Below, one piece after another: positions 9,105 through 17,899 of a stretch of DNA of 64,000 nt (its first letter is position 1; the number at the start of each line of letters is the position of its first letter). The notes under the pieces were generated by a model. That model made no database searches, was not told where the DNA came from, and was given only the letters and a program-made list of their open reading frames with translations. The DNA lies in the IMG/VR virus record IMGVR_UViG_3300025168_000044, positions 1 to 64,000 of that record. One strand, written 5' to 3'. This DNA is from a virus. The position numbers were made by a program, and so were the translations under genes.

Positions 9105-9556
9105 TTGACTACTCCTTGTCGGTTACTGAGCTGCTCGGCAATTTGCTGCAAAGCGGCCTGCCCTTCCTCCTTCATGGTTTTCAGCCTTGCCATCTCCTCC
9201 TTCTCGACTGCGGCAAAAGCTGCATCGGCACGGTCTGCCACCGAAACCTGAGCCGTTTCTGTCTCACGCCAGCCACCAACTGCCTTGAGGTAAAACATCT
9301 GAGCCCTAGTGTTGCCCTCCAAAGCGTCCTCAAAAAGCTTGTTGGCTACTCTGCGAACCCCAATGCTACGACCCTGTGCCAAAGCAGCTGCTACTTCATC
9401 AGAAGCATCCGCGTTTTTTAGCAAGGTCTGAGGGCTAATCCGTAAACAATGAGCTACCTGAGCGTTTGTCAGCCCGTTCTGACTCAACTCAATAATCTGC
9501 TCTAAAAGCACAGGGCTCTTCCAATCCAGTCTGTTCTGCCTTTTTCTAGTCGGCAT
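9101..9556 (-). CDS. Terminase small subunit
   Basis: It has 151 residues. A helix-turn-helix is visible at about residues 28-50 (GLTNAQVAHCLRISPQTLLK), followed by a helical oligomerisation region and a charged tail. It would recognise the packaging site and regulate the large subunit. It sits 14 bp downstream of the large-subunit gene and overlaps the portal start by four bases, an order (large, small, portal) seen in several short-tailed phages. No pac or cos site is recognisable. Confidence 0.8.
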   Translation of the reverse strand: MPTRKRQNRLDWKSPVLLEQIIELSQNGLTNAQVAHCLRISPQTLLKNADASDEVAAALAQGRSIGVRRVANKLFEDALEGNTRAQMFYLKAVGGWRETETAQVSVADRADAAFAAVEKEEMARLKTMKEEGQAALQQIAEQLSNRQGVVN

Positions 9557-9570
9557 AGGTCCTCATTAAT

Positions 9571-11433
9571 TTAAACAATCTCTTCCTCCATAGCACTGAA
9601 GCCCCGTGAACGTGTAGCGTCATAGGCTAAATAATGAGCCCCTGCCATTTGTGCAAAACGTGAAGAAGGCGGAATTTGCTGGCAACCATGAAGCGCTAAG
9701 GCCAGTGCCATTACTGTGTCATCATGAGCCCCTTCCTGCGCTTGCTCCTTGCCATTCGGGTCTACTACAAAACGTAACATCTCCTGCAAAATCACTGGGG
9801 ACTTGACCCTCAGCCATTCCTCCCTGACACACTCCTTCAAAAAGCCTAAAATCTGTGGGCGAGTTCGCTTGGTGGTTAAAAAGCCTAACTTCCTCGTTGG
9901 CCTACTCCCACGCTCATCCAACACCCTTTCTGCATAAATATTGGGGTAGCGGTAGTAATCACTTAGCCTCCTGACTGTAACCATGCCGTGGTTGTTGCGC
10001 TCGACAACCATCCATGCTTGATTGTAAAACCGCCCCAATGCCGTCAAATGCCCTGCCAATTCGTCGGGGTCACAGCGTAGCCGCAAAGTCGCTACCTCTT
10101 CATAGGTCACGGCATCCAACACCACTGCTACCGAATAATCAGCATCCCGCCTACCTGTCAAAATCCCCTCGGCTACATCACAGCCAATCCGATACTCACG
10201 GTCATAGACTGGGGGCGTATGCACTTTTAAAGGCCCCAAAGGCTCTGGCAACAGGTTAAAACGTAGCTCTTGCATTGCACCTAAAGTCTGCTCAATCCCA
10301 AAAGGCTCCCCCTCTCTGGCCTGAGCCTGCCAGCCTGTTAGCACACTGCGCCGAAAAACAGAGCGTGAAGAGCTGAGAAAGCTCTCCTCTGGCGATGACG
10401 GGTAGTCCTGGTGAAATTGGTCCAGCTCCCCTTGACAAACATCACTAATACAGCTGCGCCGCCAGTGTAAATGCTCCAGCGATACGCTAAAAATCTCTTC
10501 AGTATCCCCAGTTGCCATCTTGTACGTCTGACCCAGTAAACTAGCCTCCTCCTCACCCCCATACTTCTCCAGTGTCCCCAAACTCGCTTGAAATGCCTCA
10601 CGATCCCCCTCATTGCGGAATGGCCTTACATAGTCACTGAAACTCCACCACGGAAAGAAATCAGCCTCCCAAGCATTCGCTCCCTCGGCTGCCTGCCAGT
10701 AGCTGTTGTAGAAATGCCCCCCAACCCCATTCGCTGTAGACTCTAAAATCTGCTCGCCATGCCCGACCTTGGTGGTGCGCATCAAGGCTCCACAGTAGTC
10801 CGCTGCCCCATTCCCCCACCGGCTTACCTCACTCAAGTGCAAAAAGTTGATCTGGTCCCCAACTACATCGCTACCGCCTACCGTTGCTAACCGATACCTT
10901 GTGTTGCGGCCTCCACCCTCGACTGTCCCCCACTGTAACTCCCCCTTGTTGCCATAGAGCTTGGATGGCTTGAAGGCCGCCGGTAACTGGCTCTCCATCA
11001 GCCGCACCATGTTGAACAATGTGCGGGTGGTCTCCTCGCTGTTGGCTACCAGTAAGATCCGCTGGTTGCTCCTAATCAAACTGGCTAGAAAGAACCGCGC
11101 TATTACATACGTCGAAAGGCCAGAGCGCCTAGGCTTCAAAACTACCCGCCTTACATAGCCCTGACGGGCTAGCTGATCCTCTACCCTCGCGTGAAGTACC
11201 CGCTGGACAGAGTTTAAACGCAACGGGATCAATTCCCCTGAGCCAAATGCCTCTATGCGGAACAGCCGCTCAAATGCTGCCGAGGGGTGTGACCAGCAAA
11301 AACGTATAAGATCAGCTAGATCCATTTGTGGCCCCGCCGTGCCCCCTCCCCCCTCCAGATTAAGGGATTCCTTACTCTCTGAGTCCCTGAGCTCTGCGAT
11401 GTAGCCGTTTTCTAGGCTGTCGGCTGTGATCAT
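9571..11433 (-). CDS. Terminase large subunit
   Basis: It has 620 residues and would be the ATP-driven DNA packaging motor and nuclease. A Walker A-like KPRRSGLS lies at residues 100-107 and a Walker B-like INFLHLSE at 195-202 with Glu202. The C-terminal RNase H-like nuclease shows Asp in GCDVAEG (about residue 412) and the paired Asp in HDDTVMALALAL (about residue 577). It is the first gene of the leftward structural operon, divergent from the accessory operon. An alternative start at Met37 is possible. Confidence 0.92.
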   Translation of the reverse strand: MITADSLENGYIAELRDSESKESLNLEGGGGTAGPQMDLADLIRFCWSHPSAAFERLFRIEAFGSGELIPLRLNSVQRVLHARVEDQLARQGYVRRVVLKPRRSGLSTYVIARFFLASLIRSNQRILLVANSEETTRTLFNMVRLMESQLPAAFKPSKLYGNKGELQWGTVEGGGRNTRYRLATVGGSDVVGDQINFLHLSEVSRWGNGAADYCGALMRTTKVGHGEQILESTANGVGGHFYNSYWQAAEGANAWEADFFPWWSFSDYVRPFRNEGDREAFQASLGTLEKYGGEEEASLLGQTYKMATGDTEEIFSVSLEHLHWRRSCISDVCQGELDQFHQDYPSSPEESFLSSSRSVFRRSVLTGWQAQAREGEPFGIEQTLGAMQELRFNLLPEPLGPLKVHTPPVYDREYRIGCDVAEGILTGRRDADYSVAVVLDAVTYEEVATLRLRCDPDELAGHLTALGRFYNQAWMVVERNNHGMVTVRRLSDYYRYPNIYAERVLDERGSRPTRKLGFLTTKRTRPQILGFLKECVREEWLRVKSPVILQEMLRFVVDPNGKEQAQEGAHDDTVMALALALHGCQQIPPSSRFAQMAGAHYLAYDATRSRGFSAMEEEIV

Positions 11434-11780
11434 TTCCCAGTCATATGATATAGCATCATTTGCTCGTTGCCTTAACTGCTCGGTTTGCCGGTGCTGAATT
11501 ACCGATTTGCAGGTTTGCCGGTATTATAAGCCGATAGAATCAGCCGAGTCAGCCTTCTCGCGCAGAAGCTGTGGTTGTGTTTAACTCTGCTTTTTCAACT
11601 CCCGTGGACAATGTCGAGATAATTACGCAATATTGCGAAAAATTGCTTGACCTGTTGTTTTTGTTGCTTTACGCTTGACGTCCCACTCCAAGTGGGGCGG
11701 GGGAGATCTTGCCCGCAGCTTAACCCTAGCCTAGCGCCTGACGCGCTGAGCTTTTCAAATAATTGATAAGGATACCACGC
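11434..11780. promoter_or_regulatory. Divergent intergenic control region
   Basis: This 347-bp region lies between the leftward terminase operon and the rightward accessory operon. It holds direct repeats GGTTTGCCGGT at 11482-11492 and 11512-11522, a TATTATAA stretch just after the second, TTGACC near 11647 that could be a -35 box, and a CCCACT-CCA-AGTGGG hairpin at 11682-11696 like those between the downstream genes. A regulator binding the repeats is inferred. No gene is supported here. Confidence 0.5.
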
Positions 11781-12254
11781 ATGAAATACGCAATAGCTAT
11801 TTGCCTCGGCGTCGATATTGTTTCTTCAGCTGGCGGCTACATCGCAGCCTGTTGTTTAGCGGAAGATCGACTTGCTGAAGAGTTGATCCCGCTTCTCTAT
11901 AGCGACCTGCCTGAATACAACGGAGAGCAGTCGGACGGCTGCTTATCTTGGGTTCGTTGCACCGAAAAGGTTGCGGCGGAATATGGGCACCACGGCCAGC
12001 GTTTGCAGCCGGTGGCATTTGCAGAGCCGGCAGTATTCAGAGCGCCCACTGTTTTTGGATTAGACGAAAGATACCGATATTACTATGTAGCGGCAGGCAT
12101 TGACGAAGTGACTGTATACAACGGTCTAGTCGATTTCGACCCTGAACTAGCAGCCTGGAAAGAGCGGCACCCTACCGAGAGCGTCCCGCAAGGCTACAAG
12201 GCCGGCAGGGCAAAAAAGCTAAATGTTTGGCGAGCTGAGGAGGTAGTGCAATGA
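11781..12254 (+). CDS. Accessory protein of unknown function (157 aa)
   Basis: First gene of the rightward accessory operon. I choose ATG 11781, preceded by TAAGGAT, over an upstream TTG at 11763. The first ~30 residues (MKYAIAICLGVDIVSSAGGYIAACCLAE) are hydrophobic, but the following residues do not give a clear signal peptidase site. The rest is acidic and Tyr-rich. It overlaps the next gene by four bases. I do not recognise it. Confidence 0.6.
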   Translation: MKYAIAICLGVDIVSSAGGYIAACCLAEDRLAEELIPLLYSDLPEYNGEQSDGCLSWVRCTEKVAAEYGHHGQRLQPVAFAEPAVFRAPTVFGLDERYRYYYVAAGIDEVTVYNGLVDFDPELAAWKERHPTESVPQGYKAGRAKKLNVWRAEEVVQ

Positions 12255-12727
12255 AGCCAAGCAACAACCCTCCGAACCGATTGGCTCAGGATGAACAACG
12301 CATCCGCGTGACTGTTGATCTGCTTTGCTCAGGAGGTCTTGATCTTGTGGATCTTGAGCTGATCGCGAGCAGGTTTTTGAGCCAAGAGCTAGAACGCCCC
12401 GTTGATGGGCTCCATATGTCAGCGTTTCAAGGCATCAAGCCAGACAGGAGAGAAGCAATCATTGACGGCTTGCAAGACCTGAAAAAACTAGACCCTGCAG
12501 CGGAGAGCAGCATTGCGGATTGCCTGCCGGTATCACTGCATGACAGCGAGGCCGACTATTGGTTCAGCGCTGAGGCAGAGGATTTACTTGACGATATAAC
12601 GACAGCGATTGAGGAGGCGGCGGACACCGTATTGGATGCGGCAATGAACCCGCACGATGCCGAAATGGAGGAAGCCGTGCTTTCCCTGCATGACCCAGAA
12701 AGCGACCTAATCGACTGCTACAGCTGA
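12251..12727 (+). CDS. Acidic accessory protein (158 aa)
   Basis: The start overlaps the previous stop and is preceded by a strong GAGGAGG site. The protein is strongly acidic, especially the last 60 residues (EAEDLLDDITTAIEEAADTV and HDAEMEEAVLSLHDPESD). Small very acidic phage proteins are often DNA mimics that block host DNA-binding proteins; its place two genes before an ArdA homologue fits that, but this is inference. No family recognised. Confidence 0.6.
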   Translation: MKPSNNPPNRLAQDEQRIRVTVDLLCSGGLDLVDLELIASRFLSQELERPVDGLHMSAFQGIKPDRREAIIDGLQDLKKLDPAAESSIADCLPVSLHDSEADYWFSAEAEDLLDDITTAIEEAADTVLDAAMNPHDAEMEEAVLSLHDPESDLIDCYS

Positions 12728-12775
12728 AACACTAACCACGGGGGCCGAGAGACTCCCGCACAAAGGATCTACACA

Positions 12776-13324
12776 ATGAGCTTTCAAAAGTTTGTAGAAG
12801 GGCGGCAGGAGCCTCCCGAAGTGCTTGCCTATATATATGAAACGAATGCGGAAGCGGATTGGCAGGTTTTAGACTTGCCAGACGTAGAGGCGGATTTTCC
12901 GCGCCGTTGCTTTCAAGATGCCTTGGCGGCGGCCGAGCATATCGGTGGAGAGTTGATCCACGCCGAAGGGTGCGCAGGCCCTTGGATTGTAGTTGAAGTC
13001 AAGGACTACAACCGAGCCCTCGAAGACGAGGTGCACGGGCAAGACAGCTTTGGCGTGAGGCCACAGCCCCCACGCAAGAGAATTCCAGATTTTACAGCTG
13101 CACACGCTGAAGAGGCTTGCAGGGAGCTAATCGCCGAGGGCGCACGGCTGAACGCCACCAAGTTTGTTGTCGAGTTTGAGGGCCACCAGCTAGCGCCAAA
13201 GCAAGTGATTGCCAAGGCTGTCCAGCTAGCAACCGGCCAGCCGCTATCAATCCGAGAGTTTTCTGGCGGGGAGGAAAGTAACCGGCGTTTGCGCCGCGCT
13301 GGGTTGACAGTGAGCCGATTATGA
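12776..13324 (+). CDS. Protein with restriction-type head/reader domain
   Basis: It has 182 residues. The C-terminal ~74 residues have the pattern of the N-terminal head domain found in ScoMcrA-like and other HNH modification-dependent restriction enzymes: a Tyr/Phe-x-Val core (FVVEFEGHQLAPKQVIAKA) followed by a Phe-x-Gly-Gly-Glu motif (REFSGGEESNRRLRRAGLTV). No nuclease domain is attached. The N-terminal half is not recognised. It sits in front of a TGT-like gene and an ArdA gene, so an anti-restriction or competitor role is possible. The domain call is by eye. Confidence 0.5.
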   Translation: MSFQKFVEGRQEPPEVLAYIYETNAEADWQVLDLPDVEADFPRRCFQDALAAAEHIGGELIHAEGCAGPWIVVEVKDYNRALEDEVHGQDSFGVRPQPPRKRIPDFTAAHAEEACRELIAEGARLNATKFVVEFEGHQLAPKQVIAKAVQLATGQPLSIREFSGGEESNRRLRRAGLTVSRL

Positions 13325-14043
13325 TCGCATACCACGGAACGCCGATCAGCGGCGCCGAGGCAATCGTAAGCCGTGTCTTGCTGTCGAGGTTTGCCTTTGT
13401 TTCATTTGCGCGGCCCGATCAGCTAGAGCTTGTTTCTGAGGTCTGCGCTGGATTCGCCTTGGACAATGGGGCGTTTTCATTTTGGAGCCGAGGCGAGAAA
13501 CCCGACTGGGAGCTTTACCGCTCATTTGTGTTTGAGTGGTACAAGCACCCCGCTTTCCAGTTCGCCTTGATCCCTGACGAAGTCGAAGGGGGCGAGGCAA
13601 TCAATGAGGAGCTTTTGCGTGAATACCCCCTTCCCTCAGGCGTTCCGGTATTTCATCAAGGCGAGAGCTTGGAGCGCTTGGAGCGCTTGGTTACTAGCTA
13701 CGAGCGGGTAGCCTTGGCAAGCGTAGAGCGATACATACCGAGCGACAGCTTTTGGGCGTGGATTGGTGAGATGATGACAATTTGCTGTGATGCTCACGGC
13801 AGACCTCGTTGCAAGCTGCACGGCTTGCGGATGCTGAATCCTGAGATTTTCGAGCGCCTGCCGTTGGCGTCTGCTGACAGCACAAACCTTGCGCGCAATT
13901 GCAACCACCGCCAGCGCTGGTCTGGGCGCTATGTCCCCGTCGGGGCTGAGCTGCGCGGTTTAGTAATGCGTGACCGGATTGAATCATTCCAAAGCCCATG
14001 CCGCTTCGAAAAAGCGACAACCACACAACCAACATTTTTTTAA
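13321..14043 (+). CDS. TIM-barrel protein, DpdA/tRNA-guanine transglycosylase-like
   Basis: It has 240 residues and overlaps the previous gene (TTATGA). The order of motifs resembles phage DpdA-like transglycosylases: LDNGAF at 47-52, IPDEVEGGEA near 82, KLHGLRML at 165-172 and SADSTN at 184-189, followed by ARNCNH. DpdA exchanges guanine in DNA for a 7-deazaguanine, which can protect phage DNA from restriction. The protein is short for the family and no preQ0 biosynthesis gene is in the window, so it would have to use host precursor. Similarity is remote and judged by eye. Confidence 0.45.
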   Translation: MIAYHGTPISGAEAIVSRVLLSRFAFVSFARPDQLELVSEVCAGFALDNGAFSFWSRGEKPDWELYRSFVFEWYKHPAFQFALIPDEVEGGEAINEELLREYPLPSGVPVFHQGESLERLERLVTSYERVALASVERYIPSDSFWAWIGEMMTICCDAHGRPRCKLHGLRMLNPEIFERLPLASADSTNLARNCNHRQRWSGRYVPVGAELRGLVMRDRIESFQSPCRFEKATTTQPTFF

Positions 14044-14082
14044 ACCGTAGGGGGCAACACGCCCCCGCACAAAGGATGCACA

Positions 14083-14748
14083 ATGGTGAACTTAACAAAA
14101 AGCACAGACCCCCAACCAACGGCCCCAGAGCTTGGCCTTTGTATGAATTTAGACGGCACACAGCTGCAAGGCATATTCCCGCAAAACAAAAGATCGGATT
14201 TTCAGATTTGCGTTCAAAGCCTAAGCCACAAAAACGGCGGGCAGGTGGTTTGCGCGTGGCTGGACGTTGAGGATTTAGAAGTTGAAGACATAGAGTTAGC
14301 AATCGCCAGCTTCATGAAATACCTCGACAAGCGAGAGCGAGAGCGAGACCTAAAAGGCTACTGGTTCCTTGGGCCAGTGGAAGAGTGGGAGATTGCAGAC
14401 TACGATTTACCGTTTAAGTATGATGACTTTGAAGATTTAGTCCGCAAGGTCGAAATCTGCGCAGAAGAAGACGGGGCGTTTTTGCTCAAAGCCGCTCAAG
14501 ATTGCGGGGTCGACTGGGAGCGCGGGCTCAAACACCTAAAAGCCCGCATTATGTGGCGCGTCAAGAATAATCAGCATGGATGCATGAGCGATTCACGGCG
14601 GGATTGGGCTTGGGAACAATTAGGCGAGGCGGGTTGTCCTGAGCGTTTCAGATCGTGGATAGATTTAGACTTTGCTTTCAAGGAACTAATCGACGGCCAC
14701 ACTTATTATTATGACGATGATGACGGGCTAGTTATTTTTGACTGTTAA
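14083..14748 (+). CDS. ardA: ArdA-type anti-restriction protein
   Basis: ArdA proteins are elongated acidic DNA mimics that bind and inhibit type I restriction-modification enzymes. Here the three-part ArdA pattern is clear: QICVQSLSHKNGGQVVCAWL, then EEWEIADYDLPF at about residues 100-111 (compare EEYAIHDYELPF in Tn916 ArdA), then PERFRSWIDLDFAFKEL and a terminal YYYDDDDGLVIFD. At 221 residues it is longer than the usual 165-180, with extra N-terminal sequence. It is preceded by a perfect GGGGGC-AACAC-GCCCCC hairpin and an AAAGGAT site. Confidence 0.85.
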   Translation: MVNLTKSTDPQPTAPELGLCMNLDGTQLQGIFPQNKRSDFQICVQSLSHKNGGQVVCAWLDVEDLEVEDIELAIASFMKYLDKRERERDLKGYWFLGPVEEWEIADYDLPFKYDDFEDLVRKVEICAEEDGAFLLKAAQDCGVDWERGLKHLKARIMWRVKNNQHGCMSDSRRDWAWEQLGEAGCPERFRSWIDLDFAFKELIDGHTYYYDDDDGLVIFDC

Positions 14749-14795
14749 CCACAACCACGGGGGCAGGAGGCCCCCAGCACAAAGGATCTATTACA

Positions 14796-15215
14796 ATGAA
14801 AAATCTGATTGAGCAAGCGTTGCATGAATGGTTGAAGGCGGACACGGTGAAGGCTTGCGGCCATTCACAATTAGCGGTGATTAAGTGGGGGCCTTGGACG
14901 GAGGAGCCCGAAACCAAGCAACTGATAGAGCCGCAGTGGTTGGTAAGAATCAACAACCGAGGGCGTTCTTACAAAGTCCCCACAGATTCAGAGCTTGACC
15001 TTACAAATGACATGATCCGCGCGTTTTATATTGCGATCCATCAAGAGATTGCCAAAGAGTGCAAGCGCGTTCCCGCCGATGCAATCCAGATCCAAGCCTA
15101 CACGAACAACCACCCGACGGGGTTCCACATCCTTTTTCAGTACACGGAGAATTACCACGCCGCACGGCACGACCAGCAGCGTGAGCGTTTAAGCCTTCCG
15201 GCAATCGCCGAGTAA
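14796..15215 (+). CDS. Accessory protein of unknown function (139 aa)
   Basis: It starts MKNLIEQALHEWLKAD after an AAAGGATC site and a GGGGGC-AGGAG-GCCCCC hairpin at 14758-14778. The sequence looks like a small mixed alpha/beta soluble protein with QWLVRINNRGRSYKV and GFHILFQYTENYH strands. No family recognised; position between ArdA and other small genes suggests host takeover or defence avoidance. Confidence 0.6.
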   Translation: MKNLIEQALHEWLKADTVKACGHSQLAVIKWGPWTEEPETKQLIEPQWLVRINNRGRSYKVPTDSELDLTNDMIRAFYIAIHQEIAKECKRVPADAIQIQAYTNNHPTGFHILFQYTENYHAARHDQQRERLSLPAIAE

Positions 15216-15262
15216 CCAACCAACCAGCTCCCCCCTGGGGGGCTACTAACAAGTGAGGCATC

Positions 15263-15487
15263 ATGCACAAATTCACTAACGGCACAAGCTACACGACACA
15301 CAACGACGGAGATTATAAAGTCATCAGCCGCACGGCAAAGCGGATGACGATTAGCGACCAGTTTGGAGCGGTCAAAACCGTTGGCGTACTAATTGACGAG
15401 CGCGACCCCAAGCGAGGCGAATGGGCACGGCCCGAGGGTAAATATTCAATGTGCCCAGTGATTCGGGCAGAGCGGCCAAGCAACTAA
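15263..15487 (+). CDS. Small accessory protein (74 aa)
   Basis: It starts MHKFTNGTSYTTHNDGDYKV after a hairpin at 15227-15244 and a GTGAGG site. The sequence is basic and beta-rich with a compact strand pattern (YKVISRTAKRMTISDQFGAV), like small SH3- or OB-like folds, but this is only an impression. Function unknown. Confidence 0.55.
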   Translation: MHKFTNGTSYTTHNDGDYKVISRTAKRMTISDQFGAVKTVGVLIDERDPKRGEWARPEGKYSMCPVIRAERPSN

Positions 15488-15583
15488 GGAACCAGCCCAG
15501 AGGGCACAGCTGGCTCAGTTGTGCCCCCGAGGCTGGCGCTTTGGTAGCGTTGCAGCGTTTTGCTACTAACTAAAGGATCCACA

Positions 15584-16027
15584 ATGACCCGTACAGAATT
15601 TGTTACGAACTATTTGGGTTTAGCAGACCCAATGGTGACAGAGTTAACGATTGACCGGCTCAGGCGTCAAGCTGAGATGTTGCAGGAGCTGGAGCCGCAA
15701 AAGCTCCGAATGATTACAGACTCAGGGCACGGCTGGCTCGAAGTGAGCGTTTTGCAAGCGATTAACTTAGGGCTTTGTGCTACAGACTTCAGCGCCTTCA
15801 GCTACACAAACGGCGAATTTATTGGCCGTGAATTTATTTGGTCAATCTGGAGTCAATGCCCTCTAAATAATGGGCGGTTGCCAATCCATTGCTACTACCT
15901 TGAAGAAGACTGTGACGCCGTGATCTACCTGAGACGGCATCAGCTGGTGTATGAGTGTGAGCCAAGAATCACGCACGTTGAGCTAGATGGTGATTGCGAA
16001 ATACGGCGGTTGCCAGCGATCTACTAA
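15584..16027 (+). CDS. Accessory protein with GHGWLEV/LEEDCDA motifs (147 aa)
   Basis: I choose ATG 15584, which follows TAAAGGATC, over an upstream TTG. The protein contains DSGHGWLEV near residue 45 and YYLEEDCDAVIYLRR near residue 105, a motif pair I associate with small proteins of phages and plasmids without a known role. A long compound hairpin precedes the gene (15490-15570). Function unknown. Confidence 0.6.
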   Translation: MTRTEFVTNYLGLADPMVTELTIDRLRRQAEMLQELEPQKLRMITDSGHGWLEVSVLQAINLGLCATDFSAFSYTNGEFIGREFIWSIWSQCPLNNGRLPIHCYYLEEDCDAVIYLRRHQLVYECEPRITHVELDGDCEIRRLPAIY

Positions 16028-16073
16028 CCACAACCGGCCCCGCCTTGGGGCTACTGACTGAAAGGAAACACAA

Positions 16074-16643
16074 ATGAAAGCCACCATACTATTCCCTGCA
16101 ACACCCACCACCAACGGAGTGATGAATAAGCTACGAGCCTATGCTCAACTTCTCGCCAGCTGCCCATTTTTCAAGGGCGGCACCAACTTGCCTGAGATCG
16201 CAGGGTACTTCGGGGATGAAGATTACGAGGAGCTGAAGGACGTTTGCTGTCCTACCAACTGGCATTATGTCAGTGAGCGGGGCAACGAGGTGCAGGTTCG
16301 CAAAAAAGGATCCGCTTGGGCGGGTTCTTCAATTGAGCATTTTGGCTGCGCGGCGATGTGGGAACTGCACCTTGACTGCACTCGGGGCTGGTTGCGCTCT
16401 CACCCCTTGGGCTATGCCATCGCCAGGGATTTGGGGCGGATGCCTCAATTGCTGAGAAGCCTGAAATCACAAGAGCCTGAGCGCGGGGTTTGGGAACATC
16501 CCAAGCCAATGCAGGGCCGTAAAATCGCTGTCAAAGGGGGCTGGTGGCATGTCAGCGCAGACCCAAGCGGAAGGGTTGACAGCGCAATACTACGGACCAT
16601 TTTGCGGCGTAATGATCAAAGTGTGATGACGCTTCCGGCTTAA
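16074..16643 (+). CDS. Accessory protein of unknown function (189 aa)
   Basis: It starts MKATILFPATPTTNG after GAAAGG and a GCCCC-GCCTT-GGGGC hairpin at about 16037-16051. It is Trp- and Cys-containing (DVCCPTNWHYVSERG, FGCAAMWELHLDCTRGW) with a basic C-terminus. No family recognised. Confidence 0.6.
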   Translation: MKATILFPATPTTNGVMNKLRAYAQLLASCPFFKGGTNLPEIAGYFGDEDYEELKDVCCPTNWHYVSERGNEVQVRKKGSAWAGSSIEHFGCAAMWELHLDCTRGWLRSHPLGYAIARDLGRMPQLLRSLKSQEPERGVWEHPKPMQGRKIAVKGGWWHVSADPSGRVDSAILRTILRRNDQSVMTLPA

Positions 16644-16678
16644 TTTTTCTGAAGGACTTAATTTTTTCAAGGATTAGG

Positions 16679-16909
16679 ATGGGACTGCTAAAAAAATTTG
16701 GAGTGCTCAAACCAAAATCGTTTAAATACCAAATTAAACGAACGCACACCTACTATATGTCAGGTGAAATCTGGGCATCTAGTGAGGAGGCGGCAAGAGA
16801 AAGGATTGAGGGATTTAAAGATAGTGTCCCACCGGAATTGTTTGACCACACACACAACACTGAAATCGTACACATTAACGTAATCAAGGAGACAGATGGA
16901 TCTATTTGA
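16679..16909 (+). CDS. Small accessory protein (76 aa)
   Basis: It starts MGLLKKFGVLKPKSFKYQIK after AAGGATTAGG. There is no hairpin in the short leader, unlike its neighbours. The N-terminus is basic and the middle is an amphipathic helix (SSEEAARERIEGF). It overlaps the next gene by 14 bases in another frame. Function unknown. Confidence 0.55.
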   Translation: MGLLKKFGVLKPKSFKYQIKRTHTYYMSGEIWASSEEAARERIEGFKDSVPPELFDHTHNTEIVHINVIKETDGSI

Positions 16910-17246
16910 ATCGTTCCTAGAATTAACTGATAAAGTCCCCCCTGCGCCTGAGCCTGAGCGCTACCTAACCCTAAGCCCTTCAGACTGGCTGGATCGCGTG
17001 GAGCTGGTTGAGAGCACCGAGTTGCAAGTTGAAGGTTGCCCAGTGTCTATCGCATTGACTCCACGGATTGAAGCAGTGCATGAAGGACAGCGCTTCATGC
17101 TCCGAAGCACAGACAACGGGGTTCTACTGATCAATGGCAAAGCTCAGGAAACCCGATCAATGTTGCGCATGAGCCAGCGCGAATGGCTTCGCTTTCGTGA
17201 GCTGGTCGATCAAGCTCAGGCCAGAGGCAATGGCCGTTTACTGTAA
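16896..17246 (+). CDS. Accessory protein of unknown function (116 aa)
   Basis: It starts MDLFESFLELTDKV after an AAGGAGACAG site inside the end of the previous gene. The N-terminal third is acidic and Pro-rich, the C-terminal part basic and helical (LRMSQREWLRFRELVDQAQA). Not recognised. Confidence 0.55.
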   Translation: MDLFESFLELTDKVPPAPEPERYLTLSPSDWLDRVELVESTELQVEGCPVSIALTPRIEAVHEGQRFMLRSTDNGVLLINGKAQETRSMLRMSQREWLRFRELVDQAQARGNGRLL

Positions 17247-17290
17247 TAACCACAGCCCCGCCTTGGGGCTACTAACTAAAAGGACACACC

Positions 17291-17851
17291 ATGGATTTAA
17301 TCATCAACAGCACAAAAAAAATGAGCCGCAAGCCCTATCTCTGTCTTTGGCTTAAAGGCTATGAAAGACAATGGGCGCCAAAAGAAAAGGCAACAAGCAC
17401 TACTGTCAGATTCCAGCTGCTTGGGCTTGAAGCTGGTCAGGTAGTCGAGTGGAGAGCGAGTCTTTGGGATGGTCAAGATTTTACGAATCCAGCTGTACGC
17501 TGGGGGCTGGTGACGGATAACGACTTTATTCTGATTAGCCGCAATCTTTCAATTCACGCCCAGGTAGCTCACAGCAAGGGGGATCCGTTTGTACAAGCAA
17601 CTGGCAGTGATTACAGCGGGGATCTATCTGGGGGGTTAACAGCTGATGAAGAAGACCGGCTCCGAAATTCTTTGATTAATTGTGGCGGGGACTTTATTTG
17701 TTTCCGAAAGCGTAGTGGGGAGCTGTATCTGCCGGTGATGGAGGATGATAATGATATGTACTACGGCACTGTACAAGGCAAGGCTTGGACGCTACCAACT
17801 GTCAGGGTCGTGGGCTGTGCCGCTGCTGCCGCTGAAGAAGCTGAAGCCTAA
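17291..17851 (+). CDS. Accessory protein of unknown function (186 aa)
   Basis: It is preceded by the recurrent leader: GCCCC-GCCTT-GGGGC hairpin, CTACTAACTAAAAGG, then ATG. The protein is beta-rich and ends in an Ala/Glu run (CAAAAAEEAEA). Its core (FQLLGLEAGQVVEWRASLWD and NDFILISRNLSIHAQVAH) suggests a globular fold that I do not recognise. Confidence 0.55.
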   Translation: MDLIINSTKKMSRKPYLCLWLKGYERQWAPKEKATSTTVRFQLLGLEAGQVVEWRASLWDGQDFTNPAVRWGLVTDNDFILISRNLSIHAQVAHSKGDPFVQATGSDYSGDLSGGLTADEEDRLRNSLINCGGDFICFRKRSGELYLPVMEDDNDMYYGTVQGKAWTLPTVRVVGCAAAAAEEAEA

Positions 17852-17899
17852 TCAACATAACGCCCCGCCTTGGGGCTACTAACCTAAAGGGCAAACATA

